Part shown: positions 53,078-61,660 of the stretch, one piece after another
How the letters are laid out: every line of letters begins with the position of its first letter
Numbering within the stretch: the first letter of the stretch is position 1
Source of the DNA: Muribaculaceae bacterium
GTDB lineage: Bacteria; Bacteroidota; Bacteroidia; Bacteroidales; Muribaculaceae
DNA length: 64,000 nucleotides
Direction of reading: 5' to 3'
Assembly: GCA_017399915.1 (NCBI GenBank)
Contig: JAFQAS010000025.1
Span: 28,363 to 92,362, forward strand
Made by a program: the position numbers and the translations under genes
Notes under the pieces: model-generated
What the model saw: only the letters and a program-made list of their open reading frames with translations
The model's database searches: none
Told to the model about the DNA's origin: nothing

Positions 53078-54682
53078 ATGAGCAAAATCGATTTAAGCAA
53101 GTACGGTATTTCAGGTACTACTGAAATTGTTTACAATCCTTCTTACGAGCAACTCTATCAAGATGAAACATGCTCTTGCCTCGAAGGTTATGAAAAAGGT
53201 CAAGCAACTGAGCTTGATACAGTGAATGTGATGACCGGTATCTACACTGGTCGTTCTCCTAAAGACAAATATATCGTTAAAGACGCAACAAGCGAAAACA
53301 CTGTATGGTGGACTTCAGACGAATATAAAAACGACAACAAGCCTGTAACAACAGAAACTTGGAACACTCTTAAAGATATCGCTGTTAAAGAACTTTCTAA
53401 CAAAAAACTTTATGTTGTTGATGGTTTCTGCGGTGCTAACATGGCAACTTGCTTGAAAGTGCGCTTCATCGTTGAAGTTGCTTGGCAAGCTCACTTCGTT
53501 AAAAACATGTTCATCCGTCCTACTGAAGAACAACTCAAAGATTTCGAACCCGACTTCGTTGTTTACAACGCTTCTAAAGCAAAAGTTGAAAACTTCAAAG
53601 AACTCGGTCTTAACTCTGAAACAGCAGTTGTATTCAACTTGACAACTAAAGAACAAGTTATCATCAACACTTGGTATGGTGGTGAAATGAAGAAAGGTCT
53701 CTTCTCAATGATGAACTACTTCAAACCACTTGAAGGCATCGCTTCAATGCACTGCTCGGCTAACACCGACATGGAAGAAAAGAGCACTGCTATCTTCTTC
53801 GGTCTTTCAGGTACAGGTAAAACTACTCTTTCTACCGACCCAAAACGTAAACTCATCGGTGACGACGAACACGGTTGGGACGACGAAGGTGTATTCAACT
53901 ACGAAGGTGGTTGCTACGCTAAGGTTATCAACCTCGACAAAGAAAGCGAACCCGATATCTACAACGCAATCCGTCGCAACGCTCTTCTCGAAAACGTAAC
54001 TGTTGACGCTGAAGGCAAAATCGACTTCGCTGATAAGAGCGTGACTGAAAACACTCGAGTAAGTTATCCTATCGACCACATCGAAAACATCGTTAAACCG
54101 GTTTCTAAAGGTCCTCACGCTAAACAAGTGATCTTCCTTTCAGCTGACGCATTCGGTGTACTTCCTCCAGTTTCTATCTTGACTCCTGAACAAGCTAAAT
54201 ATTACTTCCTTTCAGGCTTCACTGCTAAATTGGCCGGTACTGAACGTGGTATCACTGAACCAACTCCTACTTTCTCAGCTTGTTTCGGTGCTGCATTCCT
54301 TTCACTCCACCCAACTAAATACGGTGAAGAACTCGTGAAGAAAATGGAAGCTAACGGTGCTAAAGCATACTTGGTTAACACTGGTTGGAATGGTACTGGC
54401 AAACGTATCTCTATCAAAGATACTCGCGGTATCATCGACGCTATCCTCGATGGCTCAATCAACAACGCTCCTACTAAGAAGATCCCTATGTTTGACTTCG
54501 AAGTACCAACTGCTCTTCCCGGCGTAGATCCTAACATCCTCGATCCTCGCGACACTTACACTAACGTGGAAGACTGGAACGTTAAAGCTAAAGACCTCGC
54601 TGAACGCTTCATCAAAAACTTCAAGAAATTTGAAGGTAACGAAGCCGGTAAAGCACTCGTTGCTGCAGGTCCTCAACTCTAA
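53078..54682 (+). CDS. pckA: ATP-dependent phosphoenolpyruvate carboxykinase
   Basis: A 534-residue enzyme that interconverts oxaloacetate and PEP with ATP. In Bacteroidales it mainly fixes CO2 on PEP in the pathway to succinate and propionate. Motifs: [13 protein letters not shown] (substrate), [18 protein letters not shown] region ([16 protein letters not shown]), [15 protein letters not shown] (kinase P-loop), [21 protein letters not shown] (metal Asp/His). Length is standard. Codons are strongly skewed (GCT, GGT, AAA), in line with very high expression. Terminator at 54708. Confidence 0.98.
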   Translation: MSKIDLSKYGISGTTEIVYNPSYEQLYQDETCSCLEGYEKGQATELDTVNVMTGIYTGRSPKDKYIVKDATSENTVWWTSDEYKNDNKPVTTETWNTLKDIAVKELSNKKLYVVDGFCGANMATCLKVRFIVEVAWQAHFVKNMFIRPTEEQLKDFEPDFVVYNASKAKVENFKELGLNSETAVVFNLTTKEQVIINTWYGGEMKKGLFSMMNYFKPLEGIASMHCSANTDMEEKSTAIFFGLSGTGKTTLSTDPKRKLIGDDEHGWDDEGVFNYEGGCYAKVINLDKESEPDIYNAIRRNALLENVTVDAEGKIDFADKSVTENTRVSYPIDHIENIVKPVSKGPHAKQVIFLSADAFGVLPPVSILTPEQAKYYFLSGFTAKLAGTERGITEPTPTFSACFGAAFLSLHPTKYGEELVKKMEANGAKAYLVNTGWNGTGKRISIKDTRGIIDAILDGSINNAPTKKIPMFDFEVPTALPGVDPNILDPRDTYTNVEDWNVKAKDLAERFIKNFKKFEGNEAGKALVAAGPQL

Positions 54683-54707
54683 TCGAGCATAACAACTCAA
54701 TCATAGA

Positions 54708-54740
54708 AAGCCATAGCCCATTAGGGCTGTGGCTTTTGTC
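54708..54740 (+). terminator. pckA terminator
   Basis: Stem AAGCCATAGCCC / GGGCTGTGGCTT, loop ATTA, then TTTGTCTTTTTATT. Confidence 0.88.
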
Positions 54741-54779
54741 TTTTTATTGCCCCCTAATCTTACTTTCCCAAAAAGTTGC

Positions 54780-54845
54780 TAATCCAAAATTCTACTATAA
54801 CTTTTTGGATTGTAATCCAAAATTTCACTATGATTTTTTGGATTA
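54780..54845. promoter_or_regulatory. Two tandem AATCCAAAA / TTTTGGATT palindromes, probable operator
   Basis: First: AATCCAAAA (54781-54789) / TTTTGGATT (54803-54811). Second: TAATCCAAAA (54813-54822) / TTTTGGATTA (54836-54845). The second right arm includes the TTTG -33 element (54837-54840) of the ATPase promoter, so binding there would control that gene. Confidence 0.7.
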
Positions 54846-54856
54846 GAGGATTTTTT
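54821..54856 (+). repeat. 36-bp direct repeat, left copy
   Basis: AATTTCACTATGATTTTTTG...GAGGATTTTTT. An identical copy lies at 56015-56050 right after the ATPase stop codon. It contains the right arm of the second palindrome. Confidence 0.9.
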
Positions 54857-54868
54857 GACCTATCTTTG
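54837..54868 (+). promoter_or_regulatory. Promoter of the DUF4143 ATPase
   Basis: TTTG (54837-54840), 20 bases, TATCTTTG (54861-54868), 17 bases before ATG 54886. Confidence 0.7.
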
Positions 54869-54885
54869 TCAAAAATAGGAACTTT

Positions 54886-56013
54886 ATGATACGTCGACAA
54901 TTACAATCAACCATCGAGTCTCGACTCTTCAAAGGCAAGGCTATTATACTAATCGGAGCCAGACAGGTGGGCAAGAGTACTCTTTTTGCGCAGATAGCCT
55001 CAACTCGCGAGGAGTCTATTATAAACTTAAATTGCGATGAGCCCGAAGTGAAAGAGTTATTAAGCGATTTAAACACCCAAGGGTTGCAGACATTGATAGG
55101 TAAAAATAAAATTATGATAATTGATGAGGCACAAAGGGTTAAAGATATAGGAATGACTCTAAAGCGTATAACCGACAATTTCCCCGACGTTCAATTGCTG
55201 GTTACAGGTTCGTCAGCTCTTGGATTACAAGACAAATTAAATGAACCTTTAACCGGTCGAAAATATGAGTATCATTTATATCCAATCTCCACTGGAGAAT
55301 TATATAGCAATGATGGTTTATTAAGAGTCAAACAATCGCTTGAAACACGTCTCATCTATGGCTCATATCCCGATGTGATTAATCATGCCGATGAGGCAAA
55401 AGAATTGTTGATGAATATCGCCGATAGTTACTTGTATAAAGACTTGCTGTCGCTCGATGACATTCGTCGCCCCATGCTACTTGAAAAAATACTTATCGCC
55501 TTAGCATTACAAGTGGGGTCGGAAGTGTCATACAACGAGATAGCCCAAACAGTGGGTTCAGACAGCAAGACGGTTGAGAAATATATCGATTTACTATCGA
55601 AGTGTTATATAATATTTCAACTAAACGCATTTTCGCGAAATATTCGCACCGAATTGAAAAAGAGTAAGAAAATATATTTCTATGACAATGGGATACGTAA
55701 TGCCATATTGCAAAACTTTGCTCCTATCTCTCTGCGGCAAGATATTGGCGCGTTATGGGAGAACTTTATAATCAGTGAACGCATTAAAGCCAATCACTAT
55801 AACCGGCGATATGTAAAAAGCTATTTTTGGCGCACCTCAACTCAGCAAGAAATTGACTATATTGAAGAATGCGATGGTGCATTTAGCGTTTTCGAGATGA
55901 AATGGAACCCTAAAAAAGCAAATACTACAATCCCTCAGTCGTTTCAAAAAAATTATAATGTAGCTGAAATCGCAATTGTCACCCCTATGAACTATTTGGA
56001 ACATATAATCTAA
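54886..56013 (+). CDS. AAA ATPase with DUF4143 domain
   Basis: A 375-residue ATPase of the AAA_14/DUF4143 group. P-loop: GARQVGKSTL (24-33); Walker B IMIIDEAQRVK; sensor LLVTGSSALG. The C-terminal DUF4143 part includes GALWENFIISERIKANHY and YFWRTSTQQEIDYIEE, a nuclease-like PD-(D/E)xK layout. The group is common in many copies in Bacteroidales; functions are unproven. The gene is enclosed by 36-bp direct repeats (54821-54856, 56015-56050), and its promoter overlaps a palindrome present in each, so it resembles a cassette. It is followed by the broken mutS copy. Confidence 0.9.
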   Translation: MIRRQLQSTIESRLFKGKAIILIGARQVGKSTLFAQIASTREESIINLNCDEPEVKELLSDLNTQGLQTLIGKNKIMIIDEAQRVKDIGMTLKRITDNFPDVQLLVTGSSALGLQDKLNEPLTGRKYEYHLYPISTGELYSNDGLLRVKQSLETRLIYGSYPDVINHADEAKELLMNIADSYLYKDLLSLDDIRRPMLLEKILIALALQVGSEVSYNEIAQTVGSDSKTVEKYIDLLSKCYIIFQLNAFSRNIRTELKKSKKIYFYDNGIRNAILQNFAPISLRQDIGALWENFIISERIKANHYNRRYVKSYFWRTSTQQEIDYIEECDGAFSVFEMKWNPKKANTTIPQSFQKNYNVAEIAIVTPMNYLEHII

Positions 56014-56014
56014 T

Positions 56015-56050
56015 AATTTCACTATGATTTTTTGGATTAGAGGATTTTTT
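56015..56050 (+). repeat. 36-bp direct repeat, right copy
   Basis: Identical to 54821-54856; directly after the ATPase stop. A diverged third copy is at 57735-57772 upstream of intact mutS. Confidence 0.9.
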
Positions 56051-56148
56051 CATAGGTAAAATTTGGGTGAGAGAGGTAGTTTTTGTAATTTTACAATCCT
56101 ATTTTTGAGGCTAAAATCAGCCCCACTAACCATTAAAAACCTATAGCC

Positions 56149-56427
56149 GTGGCAAAGAGAATCGTAGAAACTCCTTTGATGAAACAGTATATCGAGATGA
56201 AACAAAAACATCCCGATGCAATACTCCTTTTTCGCGTGGGCGACTTCTACGAAACATTCTCGGACGATGCAATAGCGGCATCGGAAATTCTCGGCATCAC
56301 ACTCACTCGCCGCGCCAACGGGTCGGCACAACATGTGGAACTGGCAGGGTTCCCTCACCATGCGCTCGACACTTATCTGCCCAAACTGGTGCGCGCCGGC
56401 AATCTCTGCGCAGAGCATAAGCCCTAA
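56149..56427 (+). pseudogene. Truncated duplicate of the mutS 5' end
   Basis: The first 84 codons match those of intact mutS (GTG start at 56149 versus 57887) almost exactly at protein level, with only a few differences near the start (MAKRIVE versus MAKKIAE); the DNA is very similar too. Similarity stops at 56399 (58137 in mutS), in the sequence GCGCGCCGG. After that the frame runs only nine codons to a stop. The upstream region is also duplicated from about 56058 (AAAATTTGGGTGAG), so the fragment carries the mutS promoter region. The mismatch-contact Phe and Glu (GDFYETF) are kept, but no ATPase. Almost surely a remnant, although a 92-residue peptide could still be made. Confidence 0.9.
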
Positions 56428-56541
56428 TAATAAAATCACATACCTATACATAAATGCAATAATTATAACGATTTTATAATCATTAAACATTGTTGTGATA
56501 AGTTAAGTTCATATGCTATAACTATATTGGAGTAAAACAAT

Positions 56542-56549
56542 TATATTTG
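56542..56549 (+). promoter_or_regulatory. Promoter -7 element of the structured leader
   Basis: TATATTTG matches TAnnTTTG. It would start an RNA near 56556 that includes the nested hairpins. Confidence 0.5.
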
Positions 56550-56628
56550 CGCAATGATAACCAAAAGACGAATGCCTATGTAGCAAAACAGTCAAAAGAC
56601 ATATAGATAAAAAGCATTAGCTTTATTC

Positions 56629-56771
56629 TTGTTTCTGAAAATCGGCAAAATTGAAGGAGCGACAAAGAGTAAAAGTTGGTGCTCACGCTTGTTGCGTGGG
56701 CTTTTACTTGTTTAGTCGCATGGTGTTTGCCGATACCTCAGAAACAAACAAAGTTATAGCCCACGTTTTTT
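56629..56771 (+). ncRNA. Candidate regulatory RNA with nested hairpins and alternative terminator
   Basis: Five nested stems: TTGTTTCTGA/TCAGAAACAA (56629/56738), ATCGGCAAA/TTTGCCGAT (56641/56726), GCGAC/GTCGC (56659/56715), AGTAAAAG/CTTTTACT (56668/56701), CTCACGC/GCGTGGG (56682/56694). An internal loop ATTGAAGGA/ATGGTG could be a ligand site. CGTGGGCT (56695-56702) can instead pair with AGCCCACG (56758-56765), followed by six T, giving a terminator that excludes the inner stems. It lies 95 bases before the secreted protein at 56867. Confidence 0.6.
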
Positions 56772-56866
56772 GTCGGTCTCAACTATATATTGGGCATATA
56801 TCTGATATTTATAACACATTTATAAACCATGTGATTCTTGGGTAAATCCAATAAAAATACAAAATT

Positions 56867-57652
56867 ATGAAGAATAACAGATTAAACGACATAATGCTTT
56901 TTGCGCTTTGTGCATTATTCTTGGTGGGGTCATCAATTAATGCTGACGCTCAGAAAAGGAAACGCAAATCAACAACGTCAACAATTACAATCTCAGGCGA
57001 CACTTATACAACGATAAATAGGGGTGGAGTAAAGATGAAAGCCCCTACTAAAATCAAAGGATTTGAGACAGATATGCAGTTTGTAATTTCGACGATAAAC
57101 GAATTGGCATTTGATGATGAAAACAGCACCACATTTTTGTCGGCGGCAAATAAATATATTCAACAACAAAGACAATCGGGCGAATGTGAGGAATGGGGTG
57201 TGACGGTGTCTCCTTATATCTCATCAGATGATTTTGTGACATTTCGCATCGAATCTTTTTGTAGTGTATTTAAAGATATGGGTGAATCAGAGCAATTTAT
57301 CACATTTATAAAGGGTGGCTATTTGCGGGAGAAGGGCCGAAAAATATTGTCAGATGATGATGTGTGGGCAACAAGTATATATGATTCCCGGATATTGTCA
57401 TTGATAAATGAGGAAATCGGCAAGCATGAGATATTTAGTAGGGCAGAGTCGGTGGCATCTAATTATACGATAGATAAAGATGGCATTACTTTCCTTTATG
57501 ATAAGTTTGATATAGGAGCAAATGCTATGCTTGACAAGGATTGCCATATAACGGTGAGTTACTCAAAGTTGAAGCCATTTCTGACCCCTGAGTTTTATGA
57601 GTTTATTACCGGTACAACAATAGTGAAACAAAAATTGCTGACCAATTTTTAG
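56867..57652 (+). CDS. Secreted protein with DUF3298/RsiV-like C-terminus
   Basis: A 261-residue exported protein (signal peptide to about SINADA, residue 28). The C-terminal part (ITFLYDKFDIGANAMLDKDCHITVSYSKLKPFL) resembles DUF3298, the domain of RsiV-type anti-sigma factors and other surface proteins that bind ligands such as lysozyme; the N-terminal part is not recognised. The upstream structured leader suggests regulation by attenuation. Between two mutS copies; its insertion may be part of the event that duplicated the mutS end. Function is not established. Confidence 0.7.
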   Translation: MKNNRLNDIMLFALCALFLVGSSINADAQKRKRKSTTSTITISGDTYTTINRGGVKMKAPTKIKGFETDMQFVISTINELAFDDENSTTFLSAANKYIQQQRQSGECEEWGVTVSPYISSDDFVTFRIESFCSVFKDMGESEQFITFIKGGYLREKGRKILSDDDVWATSIYDSRILSLINEEIGKHEIFSRAESVASNYTIDKDGITFLYDKFDIGANAMLDKDCHITVSYSKLKPFLTPEFYEFITGTTIVKQKLLTNF

Positions 57653-57734
57653 ATAGCAATTCAATTTCAATATCGATTTCTTTTACATGCGTCACCTGGC
57701 TTTTAGGTGGCGCATTTTGTGTCCTATTTATTCC

Positions 57735-57772
57735 TAATCCAAAATTTCACTATTATTTTTTAGATTAGAGGA
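57735..57772 (+). repeat. Diverged third copy of the AATCCAAAA palindrome repeat
   Basis: TAATCCAAAATTTCACTATT...TAGATTAGAGGA: two differences from 54813-54850 (TTATT for TGATT, TAGATT for TGGATT). Located about 115 bases before the intact mutS start. Confidence 0.85.
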
Positions 57773-57886
57773 GGTCTTGAGAACATTTATCTACATCGAC
57801 TTTAAATTTTAACCACAAAATTTGGGTGAGATATGGAGTTTTTGTAATTTTACATCTTAGTTTTTAACCATTAATACCCTATTGTC

Positions 57887-60505
57887 GTGGCAAAAAAAAT
57901 CGCAGAAACACCGCTTATGAAACAGTATATCGAGATGAAGCAAAAACATCCCGATGCAATACTCCTTTTTCGTGTAGGCGACTTCTACGAAACATTTTCC
58001 GACGACGCAATAGCCGCTTCTGAAATTCTCGGCATCACACTCACTCGTCGCGCCAACGGGTCGGCGCAACATGTGGAACTGGCAGGGTTTCCTCACCACG
58101 CGCTCGACACTTATCTGCCCAAACTGGTGCGCGCCGGTAAGCGCGTTGCCATCTGCGAGCAACTTGAGGACCCTAAATTGACAAAGAAACTCGTGAAACG
58201 TGGCATTACCGAGCTTGTGACTCCCGGTGTGTCAATCAACGATAATATCCTCGACCATCGCGAGAACAACTTCTTGGCTGCAGTGCATTTTGCACGCCAC
58301 GGAATGGTGGGTGTGGCATTTCTCGACATAAGTACCGGTGAATTCCTCACTGCCGAAGGCACTGCCGACTATATCGACAAACTGCTTGGCAATTTCGCGC
58401 CTAAAGAGGTGCTTGTGGAACGTGGAAATCGAAACCTCATCGAAGATAATTTTTCGGCCCGATATTTCACATTTGAACTCGACGACTGGATTTTCACCGA
58501 TGAGGCGGCAATGGATCGACTGCTCAAGCAATTTGAGACTGTGAGCCTCAAAGGGTTTGGCATCAACAAAATGCCGGCGGCTGTAATAGCATCTGGAGCA
58601 ATCCTTCATTATCTCGACATCACGCAACATAATCAAATATCGCACATCAACACTCTATCGCGCATTGAGGAGGACAGATATGTGCGCCTTGATAAATTTA
58701 CAGTGCGCAACCTTGAGCTCGTCGATAGTTTTGCCGACGATGGCAAAAGCCTGTTGAGCGTCATAGACCGCACTTTAAGCCCTATGGGCGCACGATTGTT
58801 GCGCCGATGGGTGTTATTCCCTCTGAAAGACGTAAAAGCGATTAACGCGCGCTTAGACGTGGTGGAACACTTCTTCCGCCACCCCGATGAACGCGAAGAT
58901 ATAAAATCATCGCTCGAACAGATTGGCGACCTCGAGCGCCTCATCTCGAAAGTGGCGGTTGGGCGCATCACCCCTCGCGAAGTGGTGCAGTTGCGCAATG
59001 CCCTCACAGCCGTTGAACCTATCAAAGCATTATGTTCTGAAGCCGAACTCGACGCGCTGCGTGCCATTGGCGACCAGCTCAATCCATGCGCTGTGATTCG
59101 CGACCGCATAGCCCGCGAAATCGTCGATGATGCTCCCTCGGCGCTCAATCGTGGCACAGTGATAAAAGATGGCGTCGATGCCGAACTCGACGAACTGCGT
59201 GAGATTGCCTTCCAAGGCAAGGACTACCTCATGAAGATACAAATGCGCGAGAGCGAGGCCACAGGCATTCCAAGCCTCAAAATTGGCTACAACAACGTGT
59301 TTGGCTACTACATTGAGGTCACAAACACCCACAAAGATAAAGTGCCCGATGAATGGATACGCAAGCAGACTCTTGTCAATGCCGAGCGATATATCACTCA
59401 GGAGCTCAAAGAATATGAAGAAAAGATACTCGGCGCTCAAGAACGCATTGCCATCATTGAAGCCCGATTATATAACGAACTCGTGGCTGCATTGGCGCAA
59501 TACACTCCTGCCATTCAGCTCAACGCCTCATTGATTGCCCGCCTCGACTGCCTCACAGCATTCACTCGTGTGGCAATGGAAAATCACTATAACCGCCCGG
59601 TTGTAGATGACTCTCTCGATATTGAGATTATCGAAGGACGTCACCCTGTAATTGAGAAAGAATTGCCTATCGGCGAGCCATATATCACCAATAGCGTGTC
59701 GCTCAGCAACACCGGCACCCAGGTGATGATGATTACCGGGCCAAACATGTCGGGTAAATCGGCTCTACTCCGTCAGACGGCTCTCAATGTGTTGATGGCT
59801 CAAATAGGTTGCTTTGTGGCTGCCGACAGCGCTCGCATTGGCATTGTTGACAAGATTTTCACCCGCGTGGGGGCAAGCGACAACATATCGTTGGGCGAAT
59901 CAACCTTTATGGTTGAGATGAACGAGGCCGCATCTATCCTCAACAATATGAGCCAGCGAAGCCTTATATTGTTTGACGAATTAGGACGTGGCACATCTAC
60001 CTACGACGGTATATCTATCGCATGGGCCATTGTGGAGCATATCCACGAATATCGAGGCATTCACCCCAAAACACTCTTTGCCACACACTACCACGAGCTA
60101 AACGAAATGGAAAAGACCTTCTCGCGCGTGGTCAACTATAATGTGTCGGTCAAAGAAATCAACAACAAGGTGGTTTTCTTGCGCAAATTGGCGCGCGGAG
60201 GCTCGGAACATAGTTTCGGTATACATGTGGCAAAACTCGCCGGTATGCCTCAATCAATCGTGAAACGCGCCGACCAAGTGTTGAAGCAACTCGAAACAGC
60301 CAACCGCAAAGACAATATATCAAAGGATCTCGGTGCCGTGGCAGAGCAATGTGGTGGTATGCAACTTTCGTTCTTCCAACTCGATGACCCGGTGTTGAGC
60401 CAAGTGCGTGACGAAATTCGCGACCTCGACATCAACAATCTCACCCCCATGGCTGCACTCAACAAGTTGCACGACATTCGCAAAATTATAACAGGAAAAG
60501 ATTAA
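57887..60505 (+). CDS. mutS: DNA mismatch repair protein MutS
   Basis: An 872-residue MutS that recognises mismatches and starts methyl-independent repair with MutL. GTG start at 57887. Order: mismatch-recognition domain with [10 protein letters not shown] (Phe and Glu contacts, about 31-40), connector, core, clamp, then ATPase domain with [14 protein letters not shown] (Walker A, about 625), [17 protein letters not shown] (Walker B) and LFATHYHEL. Length is typical. A duplicated fragment of its first 84 codons lies 1.5 kb upstream. rlmN starts 26 bases downstream, likely co-transcribed. Confidence 0.98.
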   Translation: MAKKIAETPLMKQYIEMKQKHPDAILLFRVGDFYETFSDDAIAASEILGITLTRRANGSAQHVELAGFPHHALDTYLPKLVRAGKRVAICEQLEDPKLTKKLVKRGITELVTPGVSINDNILDHRENNFLAAVHFARHGMVGVAFLDISTGEFLTAEGTADYIDKLLGNFAPKEVLVERGNRNLIEDNFSARYFTFELDDWIFTDEAAMDRLLKQFETVSLKGFGINKMPAAVIASGAILHYLDITQHNQISHINTLSRIEEDRYVRLDKFTVRNLELVDSFADDGKSLLSVIDRTLSPMGARLLRRWVLFPLKDVKAINARLDVVEHFFRHPDEREDIKSSLEQIGDLERLISKVAVGRITPREVVQLRNALTAVEPIKALCSEAELDALRAIGDQLNPCAVIRDRIAREIVDDAPSALNRGTVIKDGVDAELDELREIAFQGKDYLMKIQMRESEATGIPSLKIGYNNVFGYYIEVTNTHKDKVPDEWIRKQTLVNAERYITQELKEYEEKILGAQERIAIIEARLYNELVAALAQYTPAIQLNASLIARLDCLTAFTRVAMENHYNRPVVDDSLDIEIIEGRHPVIEKELPIGEPYITNSVSLSNTGTQVMMITGPNMSGKSALLRQTALNVLMAQIGCFVAADSARIGIVDKIFTRVGASDNISLGESTFMVEMNEAASILNNMSQRSLILFDELGRGTSTYDGISIAWAIVEHIHEYRGIHPKTLFATHYHELNEMEKTFSRVVNYNVSVKEINNKVVFLRKLARGGSEHSFGIHVAKLAGMPQSIVKRADQVLKQLETANRKDNISKDLGAVAEQCGGMQLSFFQLDDPVLSQVRDEIRDLDINNLTPMAALNKLHDIRKIITGKD

Positions 60506-60531
60506 TCATCAACTCTATATCACCTCGCATT

Positions 60532-61551
60532 ATGCAGAAATTGCCATTAATAGGATTGACTCTCGAGGGGTTGCGCGACGTGGCCTCAAAATGTGGTATG
60601 CCCGCATTTGCTGCCAAGCAAATGGCACAATGGCTCTATGAAAAGCGTGCCACCTCAATCGACCAAATGACAAACCTTTCGCTCAAAGCTCGCGCTCGAT
60701 TGAGCGAGGAATATGAGATAGGTCGCGAAGAACCTATCGCTGAAGCCCGGTCAGTCGACGGCACTGCCAAATACCTCTTTAACGGAGCCGGCGGACGTGA
60801 TATTGAAGCTGTGTATATCCCCGATCGTGACCGTGCCACAATTTGCGTATCATCGCAAGCAGGGTGCAAAATGAATTGCCACTTCTGCATGACCGGCAAA
60901 CAAGGTTTTCACGGCAACCTATCGGCTCAAGGTATTATCAACCAAGTGCTATCCATTCCCGAAAGCGAAAAGCTCACCAACATAGTGTTTATGGGCATGG
61001 GCGAACCGATGGACAACCTACAGCCTGTGCTCGATGCGATTGAGATACTCACTGCTCCATGGGGACTCGCTTGGAGCCCTAAGCGCATCACGGTATCATC
61101 TATTGGCAAGATAAAAGAGCTAAAAACGCTTCTCGAAACGACTAAAGTGCATATCGCCATAAGCGTGCATTCGCCCTATCCTACCGAAAGGGAGAAAATT
61201 ATGCCCGTGGAACGAGCCTATCCCATCGTGGAGGTGATGAATTTGCTCAAAAACTATGATTTCGCCCATCAACGCCGCTTGTCGGTTGAATATATCATGT
61301 GGAAAGGGTTTAACGACGATATTCGTCATGCCGACGCCTTGGCTCGACTTCTCCGTGACACAAACTCTCGTGTAAACCTAATCCGATTCCACGCCATTCC
61401 GGGTGTTGAGCTCAAAACCACCGATGAAAGAGCTATGACAGCCTTCCGCGACCACCTCAACCAACTCGGCATCACTGCCACAATACGCGCCTCGCGTGGC
61501 GAAGACATCATGGCAGCCTGCGGCATGCTCGCCGGCGAAAAAAGGTCTTAA
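60532..61551 (+). CDS. rlmN: Dual-specificity RNA methyltransferase RlmN
   Basis: A 339-residue radical SAM enzyme that methylates C2 of A2503 in 23S rRNA and A37 of some tRNAs. The iron-sulfur motif is SQAGCKMNCHFCMTG (CxxxCxxC). GMGEPMDNL follows, and the methyl-carrying Cys is in MAACGML near the C-terminus, plus SVEYIMWKGFNDD. Length fits RlmN rather than Cfr. Co-transcribed with mutS by spacing. Terminator at 61591 shared with the converging gene. Confidence 0.97.
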   Translation: MQKLPLIGLTLEGLRDVASKCGMPAFAAKQMAQWLYEKRATSIDQMTNLSLKARARLSEEYEIGREEPIAEARSVDGTAKYLFNGAGGRDIEAVYIPDRDRATICVSSQAGCKMNCHFCMTGKQGFHGNLSAQGIINQVLSIPESEKLTNIVFMGMGEPMDNLQPVLDAIEILTAPWGLAWSPKRITVSSIGKIKELKTLLETTKVHIAISVHSPYPTEREKIMPVERAYPIVEVMNLLKNYDFAHQRRLSVEYIMWKGFNDDIRHADALARLLRDTNSRVNLIRFHAIPGVELKTTDERAMTAFRDHLNQLGITATIRASRGEDIMAACGMLAGEKRS

Positions 61552-61590
61552 TGGTCTAAATGCAAAATTCAATATAAACAAGCAATAAAA

Positions 61591-61616
61591 AAAGGCTCAC
61601 ATCACTGTGAGCCTTT
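61591..61616. terminator. Bidirectional terminator between rlmN and the secreted protein
   Basis: Stem AAAGGCTCAC / GTGAGCCTTT with loop ATCACT; an A run before it gives the minus-strand gene a U run. Confidence 0.88.
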
Positions 61617-61660
61617 CTCAATTACAACTACTATTATTAAAATTAAGGTATATAAAGTGA

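Larger units (their letters stand above)
56428..56866. other. Spacer with structured leader RNA
   Basis: No gene beyond the mutS fragment. A short perfect palindrome CTCTGCGCAGAG is at 56404-56415 just after the duplication end; a promoter and a nested hairpin region (56542-56771) follow. Confidence 0.6.

Noticed and set aside
56149..56427. MutS fragment considered as a functional short MutS-like protein
   Set aside because: It stops at residue 92, lacks core and ATPase domains, and the break point is a sharp loss of similarity, so a pseudogene is the simpler reading.
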